This document shows, piece by piece, positions 24,583 through 33,379 of a DNA stretch of 64,000 nucleotides. A model generated the notes under the pieces. That model saw nothing but the letters and a program-made list of their open reading frames with translations, did no database searches and was not told where the DNA came from. Every line of letters starts with the position of its first letter. Positions within the stretch are counted from its first letter, which is position 1. Made by a program: the position numbers and the translations under genes. This DNA is from Saccharomonospora amisosensis (GTDB lineage Bacteria > Actinomycetota > Actinomycetes > Mycobacteriales > Pseudonocardiaceae): positions 3,286,001-3,350,000 of the forward strand of contig NZ_JAAOYM010000001.1 of NCBI RefSeq assembly GCF_011761185.1. Reading direction: 5' to 3'.

Positions 24583-25448
24583 GCGCGCAAACCGATGAAG
24601 CCGAAGCGGAGGTCGTGCGTTACGAGCGCCGCGGCGCGGTGGCCGTGGTGACGATGAACCGGCCGCAGTACCGCAACGCGCAGAACTCCGCGATGACCTA
24701 CGCGCTGGACGCCGCGTTCACCCGCGCCGTGGAGGACGACGAGGTCAAGGTGATCGTGCTTGCGGGTGAGGGCAAGCACTTCTCGGCGGGGCACGACATC
24801 GGCACCCCTGGCAGGGACGTGGACGCGCACTTCGAGAACAAGGCCGTGCTGTGGTGGGACCACGTCGGCAAGCAGGGCGGCGACCAGCGCTTCGCCCGCG
24901 AGTCCGAAGTGTACTTGGGGATGTGCAGGCGTTGGCGGGAGATTCCCAAGCCGATGGTCGCCAGCGTGCAGGGCGCCTGTATCGCGGGCGCGTTGATGCT
25001 GGCCTGGGTGTGCGACCTGATCGTCGCCTCCGACGACGCGTTCTTCTCCGACCCCGTGGTGCGCATGGGGATTCCCGGCGTCGAGTACTTCGCCCACCCC
25101 TGGGTACTCGGTCCACGCGCCGCCAAGGAGGTGCTGTTCACCGGCGAGCGCTTCAGCGCGCAGCAGGCCAAGGAGTGGGGCATGCTCAACCGGGTCGTGC
25201 CAAGGGACGAGTTGCACGAGCAGACCCTCGCGCTGGCCGAGCAGATCGCGCGGATGCCGTCGTTCGGGCTCGCGCTGACGAAGAAGGCCGTCAACCAGGC
25301 CGAGGATCTGATGGGCATGCGAGCCGGCATGGACTCGGTGTTCGGGCTGCACCACTTCGCCCACGCGCACAACGCCGAGGTCTACGGGGGCGACTCCCTG
25401 GGTGGCCAGGACGCCCGTTCGATGCGCGACGCCAACAAGAAGAGCTGA
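24579..25448 (+). CDS. Enoyl-CoA hydratase/isomerase of the KstR2 operon
   Basis: A 289-residue crotonase-family protein with the oxyanion-hole segments VLAGEGKHFSAGHDIGTP near residue 65 and VQGACIAGALMLAWVCDLIVAS near 130. Likely hydrates the enoyl-CoA made from HIP-CoA by FadE30. Its ATG overlaps the fadD3 stop by 4 nt. M. tuberculosis has no hydratase at this point between fadD3 and fadE31, so this is a lineage difference; the hydratase step could be local here. Confidence 0.85.
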   Translation: MSAQTDEAEAEVVRYERRGAVAVVTMNRPQYRNAQNSAMTYALDAAFTRAVEDDEVKVIVLAGEGKHFSAGHDIGTPGRDVDAHFENKAVLWWDHVGKQGGDQRFARESEVYLGMCRRWREIPKPMVASVQGACIAGALMLAWVCDLIVASDDAFFSDPVVRMGIPGVEYFAHPWVLGPRAAKEVLFTGERFSAQQAKEWGMLNRVVPRDELHEQTLALAEQIARMPSFGLALTKKAVNQAEDLMGMRAGMDSVFGLHHFAHAHNAEVYGGDSLGGQDARSMRDANKKS

Positions 25449-25450
25449 GC

Positions 25451-26596
25451 ATGGACCTGGATCTCGACGAACGGACGACGGCATTCCGGGACGAGGTACG
25501 CGCCTGGTTGGCGGAAAACGTTCCGAAACGCCCGCTGGCCTCCTTCGACACCGCCGAGGGGTTCGAGCAGCACCGCCGCTGGGAAGCGAAGCTGGCCGAC
25601 GCACGGTTGTCGGTGGTGTCGTGGCCGCGAGAGTACGGCGGCCGGGATGCGAGCCTGCTCGAATGGGTGCTGTTCGAGGAGGAGTACTACGCGGCGGGCG
25701 CGCCGGGCAGGGTTGGCCAGAACGGCATCTTCATGCTCGCGCCGACCTTGTTCTCCCACGGCACCCCCGAGCAGCGGAAGCGCATCCTGCCCGCGATGGC
25801 TCGCGGTGAGCAGGTGTGGGCGCAGGCGTGGTCGGAGCCGGAAGCAGGTAGCGACATCGCCGCCCTGCGCAGCACCGCCACCCGTACCGACGGCGGCTGG
25901 CTGCTGTCGGGGCAGAAGGTGTGGAGTTCCCGCGCCACCTATGCCGACCGCGCGTTCGGGCTGTTCCGCAGCGACCAGGACAGCGAACGCCACCGTGGGC
26001 TCACCTACGTGATGTTCGACCTGCGGGCCGATGGGGTGCGGGTGCGCCCCATCCCGCAACTGGACGGTGAGCCCGGGTTCGCGGAGATCTTTCTGGACGA
26101 GGTGTTCGTGCCCGATGCCGACGTGATAGGCGAGCCGGGCGAGGGCTGGCGGGTCGCGATGACCACCGCGAACAACGAGCGCGGGCTGTCGCTGCGCTCC
26201 CCTGGCCGGTTCCTCGCCGCCGCGGACCGATTGGTGCGGCTGTGGCGGGAAACCCATGGTGACACCGAGACCGCGCTCGCGGCTCGGGTCGCCGACGCAT
26301 GGATTCAGGCGCGGGCCTACCAGCTCTACACCTTCGGCACCGTGACGCGGCTGGCCGAAGGCGGCGAGCTGGGGCCGGAGTCGAGCGTGAACAAGCTGTT
26401 CTGGTCACACCTCGACGTGGGTCTGCACGAGACGGCGCTGGAACTGCTCGGCCCGGACGCCGAACTGAGCGGCAAGACCGGCTGGCCGGAGGGCTGGCTG
26501 TTCTCGCTGGCCGGCCCGATCTACGGCGGCACCGACCAGATCCAGCGCAACGTGGTGGCCGAGCGGCTGCTGGGACTTCCGAGGGGACAACGGTGA
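25451..26596 (+). CDS. fadE31: FadE31, acyl-CoA dehydrogenase subunit
   Basis: A 381-residue ACAD with WAQAWSEPEAGSDIAAL near residue 125, WLLSGQKVWSS near 150 and the C-terminal FAD/active-site segment IYGGTDQIQRNVVAERLLG. In mycobacteria FadE31 works with FadE32/FadE33 on a late C/D-ring acyl-CoA (methyl-oxo-octanedioyl-CoA type). ATG 25451 lies 2 nt after the hydratase stop. It is the FAD-binding, active-type partner; the next two genes are shorter, divergent ACADs. Confidence 0.88.
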   Translation: MDLDLDERTTAFRDEVRAWLAENVPKRPLASFDTAEGFEQHRRWEAKLADARLSVVSWPREYGGRDASLLEWVLFEEEYYAAGAPGRVGQNGIFMLAPTLFSHGTPEQRKRILPAMARGEQVWAQAWSEPEAGSDIAALRSTATRTDGGWLLSGQKVWSSRATYADRAFGLFRSDQDSERHRGLTYVMFDLRADGVRVRPIPQLDGEPGFAEIFLDEVFVPDADVIGEPGEGWRVAMTTANNERGLSLRSPGRFLAAADRLVRLWRETHGDTETALAARVADAWIQARAYQLYTFGTVTRLAEGGELGPESSVNKLFWSHLDVGLHETALELLGPDAELSGKTGWPEGWLFSLAGPIYGGTDQIQRNVVAERLLGLPRGQR

Positions 26597-27612
26597 GATT
26601 CGCGCTATCGGACGAGCAGCGCCAGTTCGCGGAAAGCATCGACCAGTTGCTGTCCGCTTCGGACCCGGCCAAGGCCAACCGGGCATGGGCACAGGGTCAA
26701 CACGAGCCCGGGATGCGGATCTGGCAGGCGCTGGCTGAGCTGGGTGTGCAGGCGCTCATCGTCCCGCAGCAGTGGGGCGGGATCGAGGCGACGCCGGTGG
26801 ACCTGGTCGTGGCTTTCGAGCGGCTCGGCTACCACGCCGTGCCGGGTCCGTGGGTGGACACCGTCGCGGCGCTGCCCGCGCTGCTGCCGGAGGACCATCC
26901 GCTGGCAGAGCGGTTCCTTCCTGGTGTGGCATCCGGCGAGACGCTGGCCTCTCTCGTGCTGCGACCCCACGTGCCGTACGCACTCGACGCCGACGTCGCG
27001 CAGGCTCGGCTGCTGCTGGACGGGGCGGCACTGCGGCGGTTCTCCCCTGGCCAGGTGCTGTCATCGATGGACGGCTCGAGGCGGCTGTTCGAGCCGGTCC
27101 CCGGAGCCGAGAACGAGGCCGACACCGGAGCCGACACCGGAGCCGGCACAGTCACGGCTGAAACGGAGGCCGCCTTCGACATGGGCGTGCTGGCGACGGC
27201 GGCGCAGTTGCTCGGCGCGGGCCAGTGGCTGCTGGACGCGTCAGTGACCTATGCCAAGCAGCGCAAGCAGTACGGCCGCGAGATCGGCCAGTACCAGGCG
27301 ATCAAGCACCTGCTTGCCGACGTGGCCACGGAGCTGGAGCTGGCAAGGCCGCTGGTGCACGCCGCGGCGATTGCCCTGGGCGGCGACACCGCGGCCAGGG
27401 ACGTGTCGGCCGCGAAGGTCGCGTGCGCGCGAGCGGCTCACCTCGCCGCCCGTACCGGATTGCAGGTGCACGGGGCGATCGGCTACACGGCCGAGCACGA
27501 CCTGGGGTTGCGGCTGACGAAGGTGCGGGCCCTGGTGTCGGCGTGGGGAACCCAGGCCGTGCACCGCACCAGGGTGTTGCGCGGCATGCCGGAGCACGGG
27601 CGGGTGGGCTGA
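26593..27612 (+). CDS. fadE32: FadE32, acyl-CoA dehydrogenase subunit
   Basis: A 339-residue divergent ACAD. The C-terminal helical domain has QYGREIGQYQAIKHLLADV near residue 232 and GLQVHGAIGYTAEHDLGL near 295. The middle strand domain is shortened and contains a small repeated linker (ADTGADTGAGT, residues about 175-190). Such short FadEs pair with a full partner to make heterotetramers. GTG at 26593 overlaps the fadE31 stop by 4 nt (GTGA). Confidence 0.85.
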   Translation: MRFALSDEQRQFAESIDQLLSASDPAKANRAWAQGQHEPGMRIWQALAELGVQALIVPQQWGGIEATPVDLVVAFERLGYHAVPGPWVDTVAALPALLPEDHPLAERFLPGVASGETLASLVLRPHVPYALDADVAQARLLLDGAALRRFSPGQVLSSMDGSRRLFEPVPGAENEADTGADTGAGTVTAETEAAFDMGVLATAAQLLGAGQWLLDASVTYAKQRKQYGREIGQYQAIKHLLADVATELELARPLVHAAAIALGGDTAARDVSAAKVACARAAHLAARTGLQVHGAIGYTAEHDLGLRLTKVRALVSAWGTQAVHRTRVLRGMPEHGRVG

Positions 27613-28649
27613 TGTCCCTCACACCAACCGAGGAGCAGGTTGCCCTCGCCGAGACGATTCGAACGCTGTTGCGCAAGACCGAGCCTGAGGATGCCTGGTC
27701 ACTGCTGTGTGAGCAGGTCGGGGTGTCGGGGTTGGCCGTTCCGGAGAGCTACGGCGGCGCGGGAGCGGGCCCTGCCGAGTTGGCCGTAGCGGCGCTGGAG
27801 ACGGGCAGGGAGCTCACTCCCGCTCCCCTGCTCGGTTCGACCGTGCTCGCCACGCAGGCTCTGCTGGAGTCAGCGGACGAGTCGGCCTGTGAACGGCTGC
27901 TGCCACCGATGGCCGAGGGCAGGAGCGTCGCCGCGCTCGCGTGGACGGGCGCCGAGGGACGCTGGGACCCTCGGACGGCTACGTGTACCGCCGATGGCGC
28001 CGTTCTGGAGGGGACGGTGCACTTCGTGCTCGACGGCGACACCGCCGATGTGCTGCTCGTCGTCGCCCGCGTGGACGACGAGCTGGCGCTGTTCGAGGTG
28101 GAGCCCTCCGGGCAGGGGGTGAGCCGCAGGCATACGCCCACCATGGACGCCTCACGCAGGCTCGCCGAGGTGACGCTGACGAGGGCCGTCGGGCGCCGAA
28201 TTGGCACCGGCGACTTCCGACCCGCGCTGCACCGCGTGCGTGATCTCGCCTGCGCGATTCTGGCCGCGGAGCAGGCGGGAGCGGCCGAACGAGCCTTGGA
28301 GATGACGGTGGCCTACACCAAGGAACGTGAGCAGTTCGGCCGCCCCATCGGCGGTTTCCAGGCGCTCAAGCACCGCATGGCCGACATGTACGTGCTCGTG
28401 GAAACCGCCCGCTCCGCCGCGCTGGCCGCCGCGACATTCGCCGAAGACCGCGAGCGACTCGCCGCCGTGGCGAAGGTGCACTGCTCGCGGGCGCTGTCGA
28501 CCGTCGCGGCGGAGATGATCCAGCTACACGGCGGCATCGGGATCACCTGGGAACACCCGGCACATCGCTACTTCAAGCGCGCGCACTCCAGCGAGCAGCT
28601 GCTCGGCAGGCCGCACGAGCACCTTGCCAGGGTCACCGCCCGTCCCTGA
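27612..28649 (+). CDS. fadE33: FadE33, acyl-CoA dehydrogenase subunit
   Basis: A 345-residue ACAD of the same paired class as FadE32, with EREQFGRPIGGFQALKHRMADMY near residue 235 and MIQLHGGIGITWEHPAHRYFKRA near 300. It completes the fadE31-32-33 set that dehydrogenates a late ring-C/D intermediate. The ATG overlaps the fadE32 stop by 1 nt. Last gene of the fadD3 operon, followed 7 nt later by a hairpin. Confidence 0.87.
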   Translation: MSLTPTEEQVALAETIRTLLRKTEPEDAWSLLCEQVGVSGLAVPESYGGAGAGPAELAVAALETGRELTPAPLLGSTVLATQALLESADESACERLLPPMAEGRSVAALAWTGAEGRWDPRTATCTADGAVLEGTVHFVLDGDTADVLLVVARVDDELALFEVEPSGQGVSRRHTPTMDASRRLAEVTLTRAVGRRIGTGDFRPALHRVRDLACAILAAEQAGAAERALEMTVAYTKEREQFGRPIGGFQALKHRMADMYVLVETARSAALAAATFAEDRERLAAVAKVHCSRALSTVAAEMIQLHGGIGITWEHPAHRYFKRAHSSEQLLGRPHEHLARVTARP

Positions 28650-28656
28650 GGTCAGC

Positions 28657-28690
28657 GCGCTGGGTTGTCGCCGCCGTGGCGACACAGCGC
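28657..28690 (+). terminator. Hairpin after fadE33
   Basis: GCGCTG (28657-28662) and TGTCGCC (28666-28672) pair with GGCGACA (28678-28684) and CAGCGC (28685-28690), leaving a 3-nt bulge and a 5-nt loop. It starts 7 nt after the stop. The remaining spacer to 28830 shows nothing else. Confidence 0.65.
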
Positions 28691-28830
28691 TCGGCCGAGC
28701 CCATGCTGCCCGCATGGCCCTTGCCATCACTGCCGCGCGAGGCGCTTGCCCAGATGCCCCCGCACTGGAAGCAGCCGACGCAACGATCGACCGAAAAGTC
28801 CTAACGGGACGATTCATCGTAGGGCACCGA

Positions 28831-29217
28831 TCAGGGTTGGCGATCCGCGAGAACACAGAACTCGTTGCCCTCCGGGTCGGCGAGCACGACCCAGCTTTCG
28901 TCGCCCTGTCCGACGTCGACGGTTCGAGCACCCAGATCGAGCAGGCGGCCGACTTCTTCCTCCTGGCCTCTGTCGGTCGGGTTGAGGTCAATGTGGAGCC
29001 GGTTCTTGACGGTCTTGCCCTCTGGCACGTACGCGAACGTCAACGTCGGTGGCACCGGGCCAAGGCGGCTCCTGCCTTCGGGTACCGCGGCTGAGCCGAT
29101 GGTGACGATTCCGTCCTCTTCGGCCTGGATCTGGTAGTCGAGCACCGAGCACCAGAACCGGGCCAGACCGCGGGGATCGGCGCAATCGATCGCGAGTTCG
29201 GTGAACTTGCTTGTCAT
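28831..29217 (-). CDS. VOC-superfamily (glyoxalase-like) protein
   Basis: A 128-residue single VOC domain of the Glyoxalase_6 type: FTELAIDCADPRGLARFWCSVL at the N-terminus, KNRLHIDLNPTDR in the middle and WVVLADPEGNEFCVL at the C-terminus, giving the two beta-alpha-beta-beta-beta units. Candidate metal ligands are the His in RLHIDL and the Glu in PEGNEFCVL. Substrate unknown. ATG 29217 has GGGAGG upstream. It is a monocistronic insertion between the two steroid blocks. Confidence 0.8.
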   Translation of the reverse strand: MTSKFTELAIDCADPRGLARFWCSVLDYQIQAEEDGIVTIGSAAVPEGRSRLGPVPPTLTFAYVPEGKTVKNRLHIDLNPTDRGQEEEVGRLLDLGARTVDVGQGDESWVVLADPEGNEFCVLADRQP

Positions 29218-29294
29218 GTCAGGCCTCCCAGTCAGGTATTGAGTCCACACTAACCGCCGTGTTGGGCGACGAGAGCCGTTGCCACCCGATCGTG

Positions 29295-29310
29295 TCGAAC
29301 ATATGTTCGA
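29295..29310. promoter_or_regulatory. LexA (SOS) box upstream of the HNH nuclease gene
   Basis: TCGAACATATGTTCGA is a perfect 16-bp palindrome and an exact match to the actinobacterial SOS box TCGAAC-N4-GTTCGA. A TAGCTT -10 element follows at 29321-29326, and the GTG start at 29333 lies 6 nt beyond it, so the LexA box covers the -35 region and the mRNA is probably leaderless. Confidence 0.88.
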
Positions 29311-29332
29311 CTCCCCGTGCTAGCTTTGCTGT

Positions 29333-30691
29333 GTGTCCGATACGCATTCCTTTGAAGCGACCGCCTCGCCCGAGGCCGTTGCCGGACTCGCCGACGGCGA
29401 GCTCCTCACAGCGCTGCGAGAGCTCGAGGTGTTGAGCCGGCGGGTATACGCCGCCTTGCTGCGGGTGATCGCCGAGATCGAATCGCGGGGAACGGCTCAG
29501 GCACTGGGCTACGCCGGAGCAGGCGCTCTGCTGCGCGATGTCGGCAACCACAACCCCGGCCACGTCCGACGGCTCCTCGCGCACACCCGTGCGCTCCACC
29601 GCTTGCACACGCCATCAGGCACACGAATCGAGGCGAAACTGCCGCACGTCGCGGCGGCGCTGGGGGAAGGCGAGCTTGGCGCCGAACACGTCGAGGCGAT
29701 CCGGGCGGCGCTGGAAGCACTGCCGTCCGCGGTATCCACACCAGACCGCGCGATCACCGAATCCATTCTGTGCGAGGCAGCGACCAGCAGCGAGCCGCGG
29801 ATCGTCACCAAGCTTGGGCGTGAGATCCGCGCGAGACTCGACCCGGACGGCGATCGGCCTGCCGAAACGGAACTGACGAGACCGGATCGTTGGCTGGAAC
29901 TGCGTCCGCGTCCCGATGGTGGCGTCACGGGCATGTTCGGACTTGATCCAGAGGCTGGCGCATTGCTGACCGCGCTGCTGTCACCCCACACCGCGCCTCG
30001 CGTCGACGAGCAGGGACCGGACCGACGCGACCGTGACGAGCGCTACGGCGACGCCCTGGTGGACGTGCTGCATCTGGCCGCGCGCTGTCCCGAGGCGCCA
30101 AGCGAAGCGGGAGAACCGGTGACCCTACCGGTCACCACTCACCTCAGTGAGCTGCGGCAAGGGATCGGCCGGGGGCTGGTGGACGGTCACCCAAACCTGC
30201 CCGTGGCGCAGCTCCGGCGTATGGCCTGTGACTGCAATGCCTTGCCGGTTGTGCTCGGCAGTCGGGGAGAGACTTTGGACATCGGGCGTGCGAGCCGCAC
30301 CGTTCCTCGCCGAATCCGCCGCGCGCTTGTTCATCGGGACGTCGGCTGCACCTTCCCCGGATGTGACCGGAAAGCAAAATGGTGCCAGGCGCATCACATC
30401 GTTCACTGGGCGGACGGTGGCCCCACGGCCCTGCACAACCTCGTCCTCGTCTGCTCGGCACACCATCGCGTGCTGCACCACACGGACTGGGAGGTCACCC
30501 TGATCAACGGGAGGCCTTGGTACCTACCACCCTCCTACGTCGATCCCGGTCGCCTACCTCGCCGCAACACACTGCACACGGTCCGCGCCGGTGCTGGGCC
30601 GCTGCCTTTCCGGCCACCCAACGACAAGGCTTCCTGCTACGGAGGGATTCACGAACCCGTTCACGACAAGAAAGAGGTGGCGCTCCAATGA
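29333..30691 (+). CDS. DUF222/13E12-family HNH endonuclease domain protein, LexA-controlled
   Basis: A 452-residue protein. Residues 10-250 form the helical DUF222 domain typical of 13E12 repeat proteins; residues 325-385 carry the HNH site (CTFPGCDRKAKWCQAHHIVHW, then GGPTALHNLVLVCSAHHRVLH) with Cys pairs and His-Asn-His. Members are common and multi-copy in actinomycetes, and several in M. tuberculosis are LexA-regulated; biochemical function is unclear. GTG start fits the leaderless promoter. It interrupts the steroid region and could have been inserted there. Confidence 0.87.
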   Translation: MSDTHSFEATASPEAVAGLADGELLTALRELEVLSRRVYAALLRVIAEIESRGTAQALGYAGAGALLRDVGNHNPGHVRRLLAHTRALHRLHTPSGTRIEAKLPHVAAALGEGELGAEHVEAIRAALEALPSAVSTPDRAITESILCEAATSSEPRIVTKLGREIRARLDPDGDRPAETELTRPDRWLELRPRPDGGVTGMFGLDPEAGALLTALLSPHTAPRVDEQGPDRRDRDERYGDALVDVLHLAARCPEAPSEAGEPVTLPVTTHLSELRQGIGRGLVDGHPNLPVAQLRRMACDCNALPVVLGSRGETLDIGRASRTVPRRIRRALVHRDVGCTFPGCDRKAKWCQAHHIVHWADGGPTALHNLVLVCSAHHRVLHHTDWEVTLINGRPWYLPPSYVDPGRLPRRNTLHTVRAGAGPLPFRPPNDKASCYGGIHEPVHDKKEVALQ

Positions 30692-30699
30692 ACCCACAC

Positions 30700-31875
30700 T
30701 CACACGTCCGCACTCAGGATGAGGCCGCTGGTCGGCACTCCGGTGCCCGCCGTGACCACAACGTTCGACACTTTGTCCGGCTGGTTCACCGAGGTGCCCC
30801 TGAGCAGCCGCACCGCCTCGGCGATGCCGTTCATCCCGTGCAGGTACGCCTCGCCCAACTGGCCGCCGTGAGTGTTGCACGGCAGCCTACCGCCGAGTTC
30901 CAGGTTGCGGTCGGCGACGAAGTCCTTGGCCTCGCCCCGCCCACAGAATCCCAACTCCTCCAACTGCGGAAGCAGCAACGGTGTGAAGTGGTCGTAGAGG
31001 ATGGCCGCGTCGATGCTGTTCGGGCTCAGCCCACTCTGCTCGTAGAGCTGGGTGCCGACGAGTCCCATCTCGGGGATGCCGGAGATGGACGGGCGGTAGT
31101 AGCTCGTCATCATGTGTTGGTCCACGCCGGAACCCTGGGCCGCCGCGGCGATGTAGGCAGGTGGCTGCGGCAGGTCGCGGGCCCGCTCCGCGGACACCAC
31201 CACGATCGCCTGCCCACCGTCGGTTTCCTGGCAACAGTCCAGCAGGTGCAGCGGCTCGGCGATCCACCTGGACGCCTGGTGATCGGCGAGGGTTATCGGG
31301 CGCTGGTAGAACCACGCCGCGGGATTGTTGGCCGCATGCTTGCGCATCGCGACCGCGACCCGCCCGAAGTCCTCGCTGGTGGCCCCGTACTCGTGCATGT
31401 AACGCCGCGCGAACATCGCCACCCACTGCGCCGGGGTGGAAAGTCCGAACGGGGTCATCCACGAGTAGGCCGCACGGTCGGCACTGCTGCCCAGCGGACG
31501 GTCAGCCTGGCCGAGCCCGTAGCGTTCCCCCGAGCGTTCGTTGAAGGCTCGGTAGCACACCACGACCTCGGCGACGCCGGTCGCGATCGCCATCGCGGCC
31601 TGGGCGATGGTTCCGCAGGCGGCGCCGCCGCCGTAGTGGACCCGAGAGAAGTGCTTCAGTTCCCCGATGCCGGTGTTACGGGCAATGTGGATCTCGGAGT
31701 TGGTGTCGGCCGTGAACGTGACCAGACCATCCACATCGGATGGTTCAAGTCCCGCGTCCGCGATGGCGGCCAGCACTGCCTCACATGCCAGCCGCAGCTC
31801 GCTACGGCCGGAGTTCTTCGAGAACTCGGTGGCTCCGATACCCGCGATCGCGGCGGCGTTGGAGATGCCGGTCAC
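30700..31875 (-). CDS. ltp2: Ltp2, thiolase-fold steroid side-chain aldolase
   Basis: A 391-residue thiolase-like protein lacking the usual thiolase cysteine context; it keeps the retro-aldolase tyrosine in ILYDHFTPLLLPQ near residue 295 and a second tyrosine segment (MMTSYYRPSISG) near 245. With the DUF35 part of ChsH2, Ltp2 cleaves 17-hydroxy-3-oxo-4-pregnene-20-carboxyl-CoA into androstenedione and propionyl-CoA. GTG at 31875 has AAGGAGG and overlaps the chsH1 stop (GTGA). Last gene of the operon. Confidence 0.9.
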   Translation of the reverse strand: MTGISNAAAIAGIGATEFSKNSGRSELRLACEAVLAAIADAGLEPSDVDGLVTFTADTNSEIHIARNTGIGELKHFSRVHYGGGAACGTIAQAAMAIATGVAEVVVCYRAFNERSGERYGLGQADRPLGSSADRAAYSWMTPFGLSTPAQWVAMFARRYMHEYGATSEDFGRVAVAMRKHAANNPAAWFYQRPITLADHQASRWIAEPLHLLDCCQETDGGQAIVVVSAERARDLPQPPAYIAAAAQGSGVDQHMMTSYYRPSISGIPEMGLVGTQLYEQSGLSPNSIDAAILYDHFTPLLLPQLEELGFCGRGEAKDFVADRNLELGGRLPCNTHGGQLGEAYLHGMNGIAEAVRLLRGTSVNQPDKVSNVVVTAGTGVPTSGLILSADV

Positions 31876-32285
31876 GCTGTCACCTCCTTGGCGAAGAACA
31901 CCGAGACGGTGCCTTTCACGTGCGTGCCGAGACTGTTCTCGCCACGCACCGAGATCTCCACCGAGCCCGCGTCCTTGCCGGTCACCTCGCCGGTGAGCGT
32001 CATGGTTTCGCCGGGATAGTTAGGCGCGCCGAGGCGAATCTTGATGGCACGTACGGTCGCTTCGGGGCCAGCCCAGTCGGTGACGAACCGGCTGACCAAA
32101 CCGTTGGTGGTGAGGATGTTCATGAAGATGTCCTTCGACCCACGCTCCCGCGCCAGTTCGGGGTCGTGGTGCACGTCCTGGTAATCCCTGCTCGCGATGG
32201 CGGTGGCCACGATCAGGGTGCGCGAAAGGGGGATCGCCAGTGCGGGCAGGGAGTCGCCCACCGCCATGTCGGAGTAGCTCGTCAT
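31872..32285 (-). CDS. chsH1: ChsH1, MaoC-like hydratase subunit for the steroid C3 side chain
   Basis: A 137-residue hot-dog fold protein with the hydratase active-site segment ASRDYQDVHHDPELAR near residue 33, holding the Asp-His pair. It forms a heteromer with ChsH2 to hydrate the C17-C20 double bond of the pregnadiene-carboxyl-CoA. ATG at 32285 overlaps the chsE2 stop by 4 nt. The position beside ltp2 is as in Rv3541c-Rv3540c. Confidence 0.9.
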   Translation of the reverse strand: MTSYSDMAVGDSLPALAIPLSRTLIVATAIASRDYQDVHHDPELARERGSKDIFMNILTTNGLVSRFVTDWAGPEATVRAIKIRLGAPNYPGETMTLTGEVTGKDAGSVEISVRGENSLGTHVKGTVSVFFAKEVTA

Positions 32286-33379
32286 GCGGTGGTCACCTCC
32301 GTGGTGGCCAGCACGGAGCCGAGCCGGGCGAGGTCGGCGCTCGGGCCGCCGAGGGTTCCGGCGATCTGCTTGCCCCACAGATAGTGGCGGTGCACCGGGT
32401 AGTCGATATCGACGCCGATGCCACCGTGCAGGTGCTGCACCCGATGCACCACCTGCTGGCCCGCGTCCGTGGCCCACCACTTGGCGACCAGGGCGACGCG
32501 CTCGGCGGGTTCGCCCGCATCGAGGTGGGTCGCCGCGTTCCACATGGTGACGCTCATGGCTTCGATGTCGATGTAGCAGTCGGCGAGTTGGTGAGCCACC
32601 GCCTGGAAGGTCGCCAGTGGCCTGCCGAACTGCTTGCGTTCGCTGAGGTAGCTCGCCGCGTGGCGCAGTGCGCCTTCCGCGACGCCGAGTTGCACTGCGG
32701 CGAGCGCCACATACGCGCGGTGCAGCGCGTCATGCAAGGCTGCGGGTTCCCCGACCGCATGCGCGGGTGCACCGTCCAGCCGTAGGTGTCCGCACGGCTG
32801 GTGGCTCGTGGTGTCTGCCGCCTCCCAGCTCAGCCCGGGGGCGGCGGGGTCGACGAGGAACAGCCTGGCGCCTTCGTCACCGGTGGCTGACACGAGAATC
32901 GCCCGCGCCCCCTCCGGCACGGGAACCGACGCCTTGTTTCCCGTCAGCGACCACCGGCTGCCTGCGCGCTCGGCGACGCACTCCGGGCTCGCCGGGTCAG
33001 CGGCGCCGAACTCCTCCAGCGCCAGCGTGAGCCTCGCCGAACCGTCCGCCACTGAGGACAGCAACTCGCGCTGCTGCTCGCTTCCGTGCGCGGCGAGCAC
33101 CAGCGCGGCCACGGCCGAGGGCCACAGCGGAACTGGGGCCACCCGCTTTCCCTGCTCCTCAAGCACGACGCAAAGCCCGCCCATACCCAGGCCCGCGCCG
33201 CCGTGGACCTCCGGCAGTGCGATGCCGAGCAGACCCGCTTCGGCGAGTGAGTGCCACAGCTTCTCGTCCATCCCGGTGCTCTCGACGGCACGGACCCGTT
33301 CCGTGGTGGCGGTGTCGGTGAAGATCTCCGACGCGAGATCCCTCACCGCCGTGAGTTCCTCGCCCAGGGTGAAGTCCAT
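32282..33379 (-). CDS. chsE2: ChsE2 (FadE29-like) acyl-CoA dehydrogenase subunit
   Basis: A 365-residue ACAD. N-terminal helices start FTLGEELTAVRDLASEIF, the substrate domain includes EVHGGAGLGMGGL near residue 62, and the C-terminal domain has RKQFGRPLATFQAVAHQLADCY near 255 and VQHLHGGIGVDIDYPVHRHY near 315. It pairs with ChsE1 as an alpha2beta2 enzyme that desaturates the C3 side-chain CoA ester. It lies between chsH1 and chsH2, whereas in M. tuberculosis the two fadE genes are adjacent. The long upstream open frame is a shadow of chsH2. Confidence 0.88.
   Translation of the reverse strand: MDFTLGEELTAVRDLASEIFTDTATTERVRAVESTGMDEKLWHSLAEAGLLGIALPEVHGGAGLGMGGLCVVLEEQGKRVAPVPLWPSAVAALVLAAHGSEQQRELLSSVADGSARLTLALEEFGAADPASPECVAERAGSRWSLTGNKASVPVPEGARAILVSATGDEGARLFLVDPAAPGLSWEAADTTSHQPCGHLRLDGAPAHAVGEPAALHDALHRAYVALAAVQLGVAEGALRHAASYLSERKQFGRPLATFQAVAHQLADCYIDIEAMSVTMWNAATHLDAGEPAERVALVAKWWATDAGQQVVHRVQHLHGGIGVDIDYPVHRHYLWGKQIAGTLGGPSADLARLGSVLATTEVTTA

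Noticed and set aside
28650-28830. Possible small gene after fadE33
   Set aside because: Only a terminator-like hairpin is visible; no frame has both a ribosome-binding site and sensible composition.
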